A stretch of 64,000 bases of DNA, taken from Flavivirga eckloniae. Its GTDB lineage: Bacteria; Bacteroidota; Bacteroidia; Flavobacteriales; Flavobacteriaceae. The notes beneath the pieces are model-generated. The model worked only from the letters and a program-made list of their open reading frames with translations, was not told the DNA's origin and did no database searches. Below, in pieces: positions 9,785 through 19,032 of the stretch (the first letter of the stretch is position 1; the number at the start of each line of letters is the position of its first letter). Location of the stretch: positions 2,309,001 to 2,373,000 of the forward strand of contig NZ_CP025791.1 of assembly GCF_002886045.1 (NCBI RefSeq), given 5' to 3'. Made by a program: the position numbers and the translations under genes.

Positions 9785-9792
9785 CAAATATA
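9785..9792 (-). promoter_or_regulatory. Putative -7 element for the rimP operon
   Basis: The minus strand reads TATATTTG followed by CACC, a match to TAnnTTTG. Transcription would begin near 9780, giving a leader of about 60 nt that contains the hairpin at 9735-9755. No clear TTG is seen 19 bp upstream. Confidence 0.45.
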
Positions 9793-9855
9793 TAATATTT
9801 TATTGATTTTTAAAGGAATATTTCATAAATTTAGATATATCTTACCTGTCGCTTT

Positions 9856-10680
9856 ATGAAAAAAATACTCGTTCCAACCGACTTTTCAACGCAAGCTGAA
9901 AATGCTTTAAAAGTAGCAGCTTTGTTGGCAAAGAAACATCATTGCGAAATTTATCTGTTACACATACTTGAAATGCCTATACAGCAGGTAGACCCTTTAA
10001 GCTCTTACAACAATTTGCCTGAGGCTGTGTATTTTATGAAATTAGCGCATAAACAATTTGAAGAATTAAAAGCCAAAGCATATTTAAAAGATCTAAAACT
10101 ACATGAAACTGTAGAATTTCATGAAATTTTTAAGGGTGTTTTCCATGTTTGTAAAAAACATGATATCGACTTGGTTATTATGGGGTCTAACGGCGTAAGC
10201 GGTTTAAGAGAAATGCTTATTGGCAGTAACACCGAAAAGGTGGTTCGTACGTCTGAAACACCTGTTTTGGTTGTAAAAAACGAGCACGAAACTTTTAAGA
10301 TTAATGATTTTGTATTTGCTTCAGATTTTAAAGACGAAAGCAAAGCTACTTTCGAAAAGGCTATTTACTTTGCCAATATATTGAAAGCAAAAATGCATTT
10401 ACTTATGGTTAATACGCCCAATAAATTTATTACTTCTGCTAAATCGAAAGATAGGATGAAGACATTTGTTGAGGGGTTTGGCTTTTCAAATTATACAATT
10501 AACGTTTATAACGACATTAGTATTGAAAAAGGTATTATGAATTTTTCCCAATCCATAAATGCCGACTTGATTGGTATGAGTACGCATGGCAGACAGGGTA
10601 TTTCTCATTTCTTTAACGGTAGCATTAGCGAAGATTTGGTAAATCATGCCAAACGTCCTGTGATTACTTTTAGAATATAA
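9856..10680 (+). CDS. Universal stress protein, tandem UspA domains
   Basis: A cytosolic protein of two UspA alpha/beta domains in one 274-residue chain. Domain 1 (about 1-145) starts KKILVPTDFS and contains the ATP-binding-type pattern GSNGVSGLREMLIGSNTEKV, ending with PVLVVKN. Domain 2 (about 150-274) carries GMSTHGRQGISHFFNGSISE and ends PVITF. Proteins of this family respond to starvation, redox or envelope stress; ligand and trigger are not evident here. It is divergent from rimP and convergent with the ECF sigma gene, as a single gene. Confidence 0.93.
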   Translation: MKKILVPTDFSTQAENALKVAALLAKKHHCEIYLLHILEMPIQQVDPLSSYNNLPEAVYFMKLAHKQFEELKAKAYLKDLKLHETVEFHEIFKGVFHVCKKHDIDLVIMGSNGVSGLREMLIGSNTEKVVRTSETPVLVVKNEHETFKINDFVFASDFKDESKATFEKAIYFANILKAKMHLLMVNTPNKFITSAKSKDRMKTFVEGFGFSNYTINVYNDISIEKGIMNFSQSINADLIGMSTHGRQGISHFFNGSISEDLVNHAKRPVITFRI

Positions 10681-10739
10681 TATTATTATAACAAGCAACA
10701 AACTACCATCATTAACACCATTTGCTATTTAACTTAAAC

Positions 10740-11276
10740 TTAGCTATTCACTTTCATACAGCTTCTAATTAATCTAAAAGCATTTGTTATATGGCCTTCC
10801 ACGGTTTTAATTGAGATATTCATATTTTCTGCTACCTGACTATACTTCATGCCCTTTATTTTATTTTCCTTAAATACATCTCTGCATTTTTTTGGCAATT
10901 TATCAATACATTTATCAAGCTTTAAAAGGCGTTCATTTTTCTCATCATTATCTAAATTAATAGCACGCATTAGAGCTGTTTGGTAATAAGACGATAACAT
11001 TTCATCTTTTTTCTTACTTTTCCTGTAGGTATCTGTTAGTTTGTTATAAGCAATTCTTATTAAATAATTTTTAAGGGAAGTTGTTATGTTTATTTCTTTT
11101 CTTTTAGACCATAAGGTTATAAACGTTTCCTGAACAATATCTTCTACTTTTGCTTTATCTGACGTATAGCTGAGGAGGTAAAAACAAAGCAATTCGTAAT
11201 GATCTGCATATATTTTTTCAAAGGCATGATCATCCCCATTTTTTAAAGCTGCTAATAAAATATTGAAATCCCCCAT
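10740..11276 (-). CDS. ECF-type RNA polymerase sigma factor (SusCD locus 1)
   Basis: A 178-residue ECF sigma factor with region 2 (ADHYELLCFYLLSYTSDK followed by VEDIVQETFITLW) and region 4 (LPKKCRDVFKENKIKGMKYS, then the helix-turn-helix AENMNISIKTVEGHI). Sigma factors of this Bacteroidota group work with FecR-type anti-sigma factors and turn on SusC/SusD operons when the receptor is occupied. It is divergent from the fecR gene at 11367 with 90 bp between them; the locus-2 pair is arranged the same way. Confidence 0.93.
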   Translation of the reverse strand: MGDFNILLAALKNGDDHAFEKIYADHYELLCFYLLSYTSDKAKVEDIVQETFITLWSKRKEINITTSLKNYLIRIAYNKLTDTYRKSKKKDEMLSSYYQTALMRAINLDNDEKNERLLKLDKCIDKLPKKCRDVFKENKIKGMKYSQVAENMNISIKTVEGHITNAFRLIRSCMKVNS

Positions 11277-11366
11277 TTAATAAACAATATTAAAGGTTTT
11301 TACTTAATATTAAAAAAAACAAGGGTTTTTTGTTAAAACTCCGTCATTTTCATAAATACAATAAAA

Positions 11367-12527
11367 GTGAACAATAAAATAGATAGGTTAATCCTCAAAT
11401 TAATTGAAAATACTATTTCAGATAAAGAGTCTGAAATACTGAAGACCTGGCTTAAGAGCGAAGAAAATTTGGCATATTTTAATGAGTTTATTGAAATAAA
11501 CTATTTAATAAATTCTAAAAACAAATTTGATCATAAGCCTTCATTGGCAAACATCAAAGCATCTTATGTCAATAACAATGATACGTCTAAAAGCAGTAAG
11601 CCAAATAAAATCACCAGGCTATACAAATATGCAGCAGCTGCGTTAGTATTAATTTCTATGGGATATTTCTTTTTAACTAAAAAACATGTAGTTAATGAGA
11701 ATAACTCAATAGTTAAAAACAACATTAGCATAGGTACAGACAAAGCCACTTTAACTTTAGATGACGGCTCTGAAATTGTACTAGAAAAAGAACAAGAATA
11801 TATTGGAAATAATGTAAAAAGCAATGGTAAGGAACTTATTTACGATACTAGTCCTATTACAAAAAATCCAAAAACTGCTTATAATTATTTAACAATCCCT
11901 AAAGGCGGTCAATATTATGTAAAACTATCTGATGGAACTCAGGTTTGGTTAAATTCAGAATCCAAGCTAAAATATCCTGTTCATTTTGATAAAGAAGAAA
12001 CCAGAATTGTAGAATTAATTTATGGTGAAGCTTTTTTTGATGTTACCCCTAGCACTAGTAATAATAACACATCCTTTAAAGTACTTTCCAATAAACAAGA
12101 CATTGAAGTATTAGGAACCGAGTTTAATGTAAGAGCATATAATGATGAAGCATTTAGTTATACTACTCTAGTTGAAGGTAGTGTTGTTGTTGGTAATGCC
12201 ACAAATAGAGAAACGTTAACGCCTTCAAGACAAGCGGTGCTAAATATTGAATCTAATGAGATACATACTACAGAGGCTGATGTATACAGCATAATAGGCT
12301 GGGTAAAAGGAGAGTTTAGATTTAGCAAACAAACCTTAGAAGACATGATGAAAACATTAAGCCGATGGTATGATGTTGATGTCGTTTTTAAAAATTCGGA
12401 TACGAAAAACTTAGTATTCTCTGGTATTTTAAACAGAAGCAATAAAATAGATGTGCTCTTAAATAAAATTCAGAAAACAGGTGAAGTCAAATTTAGTATA
12501 ACAAATAAAACTATAACTATAGAATAG
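11367..12527 (+). CDS. FecR-type anti-sigma factor (SusCD locus 1)
   Basis: An inner-membrane anti-sigma regulator of 386 residues: a cytoplasmic helical N-terminus that would bind the ECF factor, a membrane segment about 86-103, a periplasmic FecR domain (LTIPKGGQYYVKLSDGTQVW, then GEAFFDVTP and IEVLGTEFNVRAY) and a C-terminal DUF4974-like domain (about 310-386). The start codon is GTG (11367), after an A-rich stretch and no Shine-Dalgarno. It is followed by susC after 94 bp, so regulator and receptor are probably co-transcribed. Its signalling partner is the STN domain of the next gene product. Confidence 0.93.
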   Translation: MNNKIDRLILKLIENTISDKESEILKTWLKSEENLAYFNEFIEINYLINSKNKFDHKPSLANIKASYVNNNDTSKSSKPNKITRLYKYAAAALVLISMGYFFLTKKHVVNENNSIVKNNISIGTDKATLTLDDGSEIVLEKEQEYIGNNVKSNGKELIYDTSPITKNPKTAYNYLTIPKGGQYYVKLSDGTQVWLNSESKLKYPVHFDKEETRIVELIYGEAFFDVTPSTSNNNTSFKVLSNKQDIEVLGTEFNVRAYNDEAFSYTTLVEGSVVVGNATNRETLTPSRQAVLNIESNEIHTTEADVYSIIGWVKGEFRFSKQTLEDMMKTLSRWYDVDVVFKNSDTKNLVFSGILNRSNKIDVLLNKIQKTGEVKFSITNKTITIE

Positions 12528-12621
12528 GAAAAAGGAATAAAGCTAATACGTACCAGGCAGAAGCTAAATTCCCTTTAAAGTGAACCAATTAAACAATGTC
12601 TAACTAATTCAAAACAAATTT

Positions 12622-15600
12622 ATGAAAATTAAACTGACCAATGTCTTTGATTTTTACAGTCAAAGATTTTTTAAAGCTATTATGAGAATTTTTGTTTTCT
12701 TATTATGCACAACAGTATTTAGTTTGAGCCCAAAAACTGGGTTTTCTCAAGATGCGCAAATTATCATCAATTCAGACAAGATTATATCTGTTGAGCAAAT
12801 TTTTGAACTTATTAAAGAACAAACTGACTATAAATTTATTTATAGTTATAATTTAATAAAGAATGCACCACCAATTTCTTTAAAAAAAGGTGTTATAAGG
12901 GCAGGAACCTTATTAGAAAAAGGGCTGTCTGCTATTCATTGTACTTATGAATTTACAGATAACACTGTTATTGTTAAAAAGAAAAAAAGAACTGTAATAC
13001 AGGAAACTATTACCATTAAAGGAAGCGTAAAAAACGATAGTGGTGATTTTTTACCTGGTGTGTCTTTATATGTTACAGGTTTAGACCCATCTACAGGCGA
13101 TACGGCCAATGCCACTTTTATTAGAGGAACCACGACAGATTTTGATGGTACTTTTTCTCTAGAAGTAGAAGTAGGTTATTTTGTAACAGTAACAGCTCTT
13201 GGTTATAAATCTATATATCAAAAAATTACAGCAGACCAAACCACTTACAATTTTACATTACAAACGTCCAATCAATTAGATGAAGTATTAGTTGTAGGTT
13301 ATGGTACTACAAGAAAAGAAGATTTAACAGGATCTGTAGGATCAGTTAAATCCGAAGAACTTAAACAAATTGTAACGCAAAGTTTTGATCAGGCATTAGT
13401 AGGTCAAGTAGCAGGGTTACATATTCAAACTACTGGTGGTGCGCCAGGAGGCTCTAAAACTATTGTAAACATTAGAGGTCTAAGTCAGATTAGTGGTGAC
13501 AATCAACCATTATATATTGTAGATGGTGTCCCATTTGTAACATCCCCAGTTACTAATGATGGATTTATTAACTCTGTCTCCACAGAAAACCCATTAATAG
13601 CTATCGATCCTAGTAATATAGAACGTATAGATATTTTAAAAGATGCATCTTCAACTGCCATATATGGTTCTCGTGCTGCAAATGGGGTTATTATTGTTAC
13701 CACAAAACGTGGTAAAAAGAATCAAGCACCAAGAATCTCTTATAACGTTAGCACAACCATACAAAATATTGCCAGAAGAAATGATTTGTTAAATGCCGCA
13801 GAGCATAGAGAACTCGTAACCAATCTTGCACAGGAATCAAGAGATAATTTCCTTTTTTATAGCTTTACCGACGAGGTTCTTGATGATCCAAATTTTTTCG
13901 GCAATGCAGATACTGATTGGCAGGACGTAATTACCAATGAAAATGCAGCTTGGGTTAGACACAACCTTAATATTAGTGGTGGCTCGGAAAACGTAGCTTA
14001 TAGCCTTTCTTTAGGTACCGCCAGTCAAGATGGTGTTTTTATAGAAAGCAATTTTAAACGCTATACATTAGGTAGCAATGTAGATATTGACGTAACCGAC
14101 CGTTTAAAGCTAGGTGTTTCGGTTAATTATAATCATTCGGTTAATAGAAGTAAGGATTTTGATAGTTATGAAAATGTATTTAATTACACGCCAGATCAAT
14201 CTCCTTTTGATGAAAATGGTAATTTTTCTATACAAGACAGGTTCCTCACTTTTGGAAACGATAAACCATTCACACTTTTAGGAGAAGGTAATCAAACCAG
14301 AAATAGAGCCGTAAGTCATAATATATTTGGATCTGTATACGGAGAACTTAAATTAGCTGACGGATTAAAATTTAGATCTTCAATAAACGTATCACGTAAT
14401 GAAAGTAACACGAATAGTTTTAATACCACAGATAGTGAAAGAGTCATACAAAATGCCGCTGATTTTTCCCCTAGACCCGGTGCTATACTTGCGCTTTCTA
14501 ACGTTGAATCAACAACAACAACATTTACAAATAGATTAAATTATACGAAAACAATTAGTGATATACATCGAATAGATGCCGTCGCTGGTATATCATGGGA
14601 TGCAAGCAAAAGAAATGGTATTGAAGAGAGTTACAGAGGCTTTCCAGATGATTATATTTTAATAGCTCCCAGCAATGCTGAATTTAATGATTTTCGTAAT
14701 GATGGATCTATTGAGCAAGGTTTGAATTCTATTTTTGGTAGAGTTAATTACGTATATGATGATCGGTATTTAGCAACGTTCACTATACGTAGAGATGGTT
14801 CATCACAATTTGGACCAGGTAATCAATACGGCGTTTTTCCTTCAGGTGCTTTAGCCTGGAATATACATAATGAATCTTTTTTAGAAAACAGCAAGACCAT
14901 AAACCAACTAAAAGTAAGAACTTCTTTAGGTAAAACAGGTAATGATAACACAGCAAATTTTGCCTATTTAGCCCTTTATAATTCAACTGGTTTTGGAGGC
15001 TCCATTTATAATGGCATCGTAGGCTTATTACCAAATGGGGTTCCTAATCTAAATATTCGTTGGGAAGAAACAGATCAATTAGATCTGGCTACAGAGTTCG
15101 CTTTATTTAATAATAGATTATATGGTGAAATTGGGTATTACGAAAAAAACACTTCCGGTTTACTTTTAAACGTGCCAATAACATTGCAATCAGGTAGTGC
15201 TGTGTTTAATGCTAATGTAGCCGATGTAAGTAATAAAGGTTGGGAGTTCACACTTGGTGGCGACATCTTTAGAAGCAAGGATTTTACATGGTCTTCCTCT
15301 TTTAATATTGCTACAGTAAAAAATAATGTTGATAATCTATACAATGCAGATAGCGGAACAGATGCTGTGTCTGAAGGAAACCCTATAGGCACCATATTTG
15401 GGTTTAATGTTACAAGAATTGCTCAAGAACAACAAGAAATTGACGATTTAAATGCAGCATCTCCAAGCGGTATATACGACGATTTTTTAACAGCCCCAGG
15501 GGATTATATTTTTGAAGACACCAATGGAGATAATGTTTTAAATGATGATGATAGGGTTGCGTTAGGTGGCGGTGGAATTCCAGACTACTTTGGAGGATGG

Positions 15601-16116
15601 AATAACCAAATAAGGTATAAAAACTGGAGTTGTAATATAAACTGGACCTATGCGCAAGGTATAGAAAGAATATTTACCACAGATAGAACAGGATTTGGTT
15701 CTATTGATTTGAGTAAGAATTTCTCTAGAAGAGTATTCGATACCTGGGCTCAAGACAACACGGATGCCTCTCTAGCACGTCTTGGCTCCTTTTCTTATTT
15801 TAGAGGAGTAAGCTCGTATGATGTTGTTGATGCCTCATATATTAAGTTAAGATCTGCTTCTATTTCATATAGTCTACCAAAAGATATCATTAGTAAATTA
15901 GGACTCTCTAATGTGCAATTTACAGTAACTGGTAATAATTTATTTTCAATCACCAATTATCCAGGTTTAGATCCTGAAGATGTAGGCGTAAACATTCCTA
16001 CGAATAGTGTTCCAAGCCAAATTGCACTCAATTCCAGTTCTTCTTTAACAAATGATACTGGAATTAACACTCCTAATACAAGAACCTACACCTTTTCCCT
16101 TAATATAGGGTTATAA
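12622..16116 (+). CDS. SusC-type TonB-dependent outer-membrane receptor with STN signalling domain
   Basis: An outer-membrane active transporter of 1164 residues. The order is signal peptide (to about 40), an STN/secretin-like signalling domain (about 55-115) that contacts FecR, a carboxypeptidase-regulatory-like domain (about 130-212), a TonB-box-like DEVLVVGYG at 220, a plug (with LYIVDGVPF and ASSTAIYGSRAANGVIIVTT) and a beta-barrel ending NTRTYTFSLNIGL. SusC/SusD pairs import glycans or peptides; the substrate cannot be read here, and no glycoside hydrolase or peptidase follows. The following susD gene starts 25 bp later. Confidence 0.96.
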   Translation: MKIKLTNVFDFYSQRFFKAIMRIFVFLLCTTVFSLSPKTGFSQDAQIIINSDKIISVEQIFELIKEQTDYKFIYSYNLIKNAPPISLKKGVIRAGTLLEKGLSAIHCTYEFTDNTVIVKKKKRTVIQETITIKGSVKNDSGDFLPGVSLYVTGLDPSTGDTANATFIRGTTTDFDGTFSLEVEVGYFVTVTALGYKSIYQKITADQTTYNFTLQTSNQLDEVLVVGYGTTRKEDLTGSVGSVKSEELKQIVTQSFDQALVGQVAGLHIQTTGGAPGGSKTIVNIRGLSQISGDNQPLYIVDGVPFVTSPVTNDGFINSVSTENPLIAIDPSNIERIDILKDASSTAIYGSRAANGVIIVTTKRGKKNQAPRISYNVSTTIQNIARRNDLLNAAEHRELVTNLAQESRDNFLFYSFTDEVLDDPNFFGNADTDWQDVITNENAAWVRHNLNISGGSENVAYSLSLGTASQDGVFIESNFKRYTLGSNVDIDVTDRLKLGVSVNYNHSVNRSKDFDSYENVFNYTPDQSPFDENGNFSIQDRFLTFGNDKPFTLLGEGNQTRNRAVSHNIFGSVYGELKLADGLKFRSSINVSRNESNTNSFNTTDSERVIQNAADFSPRPGAILALSNVESTTTTFTNRLNYTKTISDIHRIDAVAGISWDASKRNGIEESYRGFPDDYILIAPSNAEFNDFRNDGSIEQGLNSIFGRVNYVYDDRYLATFTIRRDGSSQFGPGNQYGVFPSGALAWNIHNESFLENSKTINQLKVRTSLGKTGNDNTANFAYLALYNSTGFGGSIYNGIVGLLPNGVPNLNIRWEETDQLDLATEFALFNNRLYGEIGYYEKNTSGLLLNVPITLQSGSAVFNANVADVSNKGWEFTLGGDIFRSKDFTWSSSFNIATVKNNVDNLYNADSGTDAVSEGNPIGTIFGFNVTRIAQEQQEIDDLNAASPSGIYDDFLTAPGDYIFEDTNGDNVLNDDDRVALGGGGIPDYFGGWNNQIRYKNWSCNINWTYAQGIERIFTTDRTGFGSIDLSKNFSRRVFDTWAQDNTDASLARLGSFSYFRGVSSYDVVDASYIKLRSASISYSLPKDIISKLGLSNVQFTVTGNNLFSITNYPGLDPEDVGVNIPTNSVPSQIALNSSSSLTNDTGINTPNTRTYTFSLNIGL

Positions 16117-16141
16117 TATATTTAATATAAAGATTATAAAT

Positions 16142-17647
16142 ATGAAAAAAATAATATATAGTTTTCTACTGGCTCCCCTTATGTTTCTATCAAATTCTTG
16201 TGAGCTAGCAAATGATCTAGACGATTTCCAACCATTACTAAGCTTAGACGCATCAAAGACAATAGTCGATGAAAGAAGCGCAGAAAGTGTATTAGCTGGC
16301 GTTTATGTAGGGTTATATGGAACAGAACAGAACCAAGGCGCATTAGCATATACGCTGCCTGATTTTTTAAGTGGATATATTGCACAAACAACAGCATTTG
16401 ATGACCCCATCAATGTTGATTTTGCTACCATGGCTTCACATAATATTAATACTAATAATCCATTTATAACTACTGCATATCAAAGCTTATATAATGTCAT
16501 TAATAGAGCTAATTGGTTTATTGAAGGTATGGAAAAGATAACCGATACCGATTTCGATAATCCAGAAAGATATGAAGAATTTCTTGCAGAGGCTAAAATA
16601 ATAAGAGCATTAGGGCATTACTACTTGTTGCGTTCTTATGGCCAGTTTTATGATGTCACATCAACTTATGGAATTGCAGTAAGAACAACACCAGCTAAAA
16701 GTGATGAGGCATTTCCAAGAAATACAGTTGCAGAAACTTATACTGCTATTATTTCAGATTTAGACGCGGGTATAGCCAATGCTCCCGATAATAGGTCTAA
16801 ACAATACGCAAACAAAACATTTGCAAAAGGATTAAAAGCAAAAATACTTTTGTATCAAGGTCAATATACAGAAGCTGCTATGTTAGCTAAAGAGGTTATT
16901 GATAGTTCGCCATCAGATTTTTCTTTAACACCTGCTTATTTTGACATTTTTGGAGACCTTACCTCAACAGAGGTATATGAAAGTTCGGAAGTTTTGTTTG
17001 GAACAACACCTGCTGGTGATAGCAATAATGCTTTTAATACCCCGGTAAGATTAATTGGTGGTTTTCCTTTAAATCTTACGAGTAAATTACAAGATCAGGC
17101 CAGCAGTTCTGTAACAATAGGTGGGCAAACCATAACCATTGATGGAACGCAAAGAGCAAGTGCACTTACTGCCGAGGTCTTTTTTCCTGGTTCTGGAGTT
17201 TTTGGAGTTACCAAATATGGCGGGTTTCCTACTGTTGAAATGATCAGGCATATGAGAATGGCAGAAGTTTATTTAATTTATGCAGAGGCAGATGCTAGAG
17301 CAAATAGTACAGTTACTCCAGAAGCATTAGCTGCTTTAAACGCCATTAGAGCAAGAGCAGGTGCAACGATTGGAGGAGATGGTTTTGTTGAATACCCAGC
17401 AAGTATAACTTTAGATGAATTTCTAACTGCTGTACGTTTAGAAAAAGCGGTTGAGTTATTTTCTGAAGGCGGGCAGTCTTGGTTCGATCTAGTTAGATAT
17501 GCTTTTGTAGATGGTGGTTTTAATGCTGGCTTTAAAGTTGAAGATGAAGTTGCAGTAGCAACGAATCCAGACAAATTTATTTTCCCAATACCATTTGCTT
17601 CCATTCAAGTAAGTAATGGTAATGTAGAACAAAACCCTGGTTATTAG
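16142..17647 (+). CDS. SusD/RagB-family surface lipoprotein
   Basis: The lid lipoprotein partner of the SusC receptor, 501 residues. A lipoprotein signal (LMFLSNSC, Cys about 20) is followed by the helical tetratricopeptide-like SusD fold; hallmark stretches are AKIIRALGHYYLLRSYGQFYD and, near the end, EALAALNAIRARAGA and the family C-terminal block RLEKAVELFSEGGQSWFDL followed by VRY. The last segment FPIPFASIQVSNGNVEQNPGY is the usual C-terminus. It lies 25 bp after susC, and a terminator follows directly. Confidence 0.95.
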   Translation: MKKIIYSFLLAPLMFLSNSCELANDLDDFQPLLSLDASKTIVDERSAESVLAGVYVGLYGTEQNQGALAYTLPDFLSGYIAQTTAFDDPINVDFATMASHNINTNNPFITTAYQSLYNVINRANWFIEGMEKITDTDFDNPERYEEFLAEAKIIRALGHYYLLRSYGQFYDVTSTYGIAVRTTPAKSDEAFPRNTVAETYTAIISDLDAGIANAPDNRSKQYANKTFAKGLKAKILLYQGQYTEAAMLAKEVIDSSPSDFSLTPAYFDIFGDLTSTEVYESSEVLFGTTPAGDSNNAFNTPVRLIGGFPLNLTSKLQDQASSSVTIGGQTITIDGTQRASALTAEVFFPGSGVFGVTKYGGFPTVEMIRHMRMAEVYLIYAEADARANSTVTPEALAALNAIRARAGATIGGDGFVEYPASITLDEFLTAVRLEKAVELFSEGGQSWFDLVRYAFVDGGFNAGFKVEDEVAVATNPDKFIFPIPFASIQVSNGNVEQNPGY

Positions 17648-17658
17648 CAATTAAGTAC

Positions 17659-17704
17659 ACCCCAGTTTTTGATATGCAATACAAGTCTAAAACTGGGGTT
17701 TTAT
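17659..17704 (+). terminator. Intrinsic terminator after susD of locus 1
   Basis: Arms accccagtttt (from 17659) and aaaactggggt (to 17699) form a stem of about 11 bp followed by TTTTATTT. It separates fecR-susC-susD from the TlpA gene at 17768, or causes partial termination between them. Confidence 0.8.
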
Positions 17705-17767
17705 TTCATCGCAAAAAGATTGTATACTTTTTTTAAAAACCCCAAACGCTTAAATTAAAAATCAATT

Positions 17768-18787
17768 ATGAAACACACAATTTGGTTAATAGCCATTGTA
17801 TTATTTACATCTTGCAATAAACAAGCTCCTAAAGATTATGTAACCCTTTCGGGAACATTCAAAAACATAGATTTTGATAAACTTATTTTACGAAAGTACA
17901 CATCTAAAGGTGATTCTATAACAACAATCAATTTTAATCCTGACGGCACATTTTCAGACACATTAAAACTAGAAGAAGGCGAGTATTTTTTTTCACAACA
18001 AGGAAAAGATCCTTTGGCAATACTTCTATATTTAAAAAATGGAGACGACATCACTATTAATTATGATGTTAAAGGAAATGAATCTGCAATATTTGAAGGA
18101 ACAGGTATTCAAGGTTCTATATATATGGAAGCACGAAGAAAAAAAGTAAAAGAGTTGATACCTGATGAAGAAAAGTTTATTGCTACCGATTCAATTACCT
18201 TCTATAAAAAAATAGAAGGTTTAAAAAATGAGATAAGAAAATTAGTAGATGAGAATAAAAATTTAGGAACTGCATTTATTGAGCTTCAGGAAGAATTTAT
18301 TGAATTTACTGAAGGCACAATGGTTTATTTGTATAATATGAATAAAGCAAAAAATGATTTAATAGGGAAGCCAGCACCAAATTTTGTTAATTATGAAAAT
18401 CATGCTGGAGGCCTTACATCTTTAGAGGATTTAAAGGGTAAATATGTATATATAGATTTATGGGCAACCTGGTGTGGACCGTGTAAAAAAGAGTTCCCCG
18501 CCTTAAAAGAACTAGAGAAGTCATACCATGGCAAGAACATCCAATTTGTAGGTATCTCAGTAGATGGGCCTTCTAATTATGATCCGTGGAGAGCTCTGGT
18601 TACAGAAGAAGAATTAACAGGGATCCAATTGTTAGCACCAGAAAATCATACAATATATCCAGACTATGCAATTCAAGCCATTCCCAGATTTATTATACTA
18701 GATCCTCAAGGAAATGTAGTAGACCCGGACGCTCCTAGACCTTCCAGCAATGAAATAAAACCATTATTAGATAAACTATTAAAATAA
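17768..18787 (+). CDS. TlpA-family thiol:disulfide protein with DUF4369-like N-terminus
   Basis: A 339-residue lipoprotein-like protein (LFTSC near residue 16). Residues about 23-115 resemble DUF4369, a beta-rich domain common before Bacteroidota TlpA proteins; a helical linker follows. The C-terminal thioredoxin fold has the active site WCGPC (W235, C236, C239) and the cis-proline region AIPRFIILDPQGNVV. Such proteins reduce or exchange disulfides in the periplasm. It follows the locus-1 susD after a terminator, so it could be co-regulated by read-through or be separate. The substrate is unknown. Confidence 0.9.
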   Translation: MKHTIWLIAIVLFTSCNKQAPKDYVTLSGTFKNIDFDKLILRKYTSKGDSITTINFNPDGTFSDTLKLEEGEYFFSQQGKDPLAILLYLKNGDDITINYDVKGNESAIFEGTGIQGSIYMEARRKKVKELIPDEEKFIATDSITFYKKIEGLKNEIRKLVDENKNLGTAFIELQEEFIEFTEGTMVYLYNMNKAKNDLIGKPAPNFVNYENHAGGLTSLEDLKGKYVYIDLWATWCGPCKKEFPALKELEKSYHGKNIQFVGISVDGPSNYDPWRALVTEEELTGIQLLAPENHTIYPDYAIQAIPRFIILDPQGNVVDPDAPRPSSNEIKPLLDKLLK

Positions 18788-18902
18788 TTAGTACCATGGC
18801 TTTTTAATCAAAAAGAATTCCTCCAGATTTTGGTTCGAAGAAAGTTTATATCAAGAAATTCTTTATTGAAATGAATACTTTTTGAGTTAGTCGGATAGTT
18901 AA

Positions 18903-18943
18903 GGCTGTTTTTAAAGAAACCCCCATTTGCTTTTTAAACAGCC
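18903..18943. repeat. Hairpin-forming dispersed repeat (GGCTGTTT...AAACAGCC)
   Basis: The 245-bp gap between the two TlpA genes holds ggctgttt (18903-18910) and aaacagcc (18936-18943). The right side, tgctttttaaacagcc, is identical to 33241-33256, where a longer inverted-repeat element ends, so this is one member of a dispersed family. It might also terminate the upstream transcript, although no long T-run follows. I see no gene in the rest of the gap. Confidence 0.5.
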
Positions 18944-19032
18944 ACTATCATGTCTCACTAATTAATTGCCTTATTTAAACCTTTAAAAATTGTTCTAAAA
19001 AAGAGAACTAATATTAAATAAAACCCCATAAA

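Noticed and set aside
12528-12621. Antisense RNA terminator before susC of locus 1, by analogy with locus 2
   Set aside because: Only a 4-bp GCT/AGC-type stem is present on the minus strand, too weak to support a claim.
14783-15034. Minus-strand frame inside susC of locus 1
   Set aside because: An antisense shadow of a long, well-supported receptor gene.
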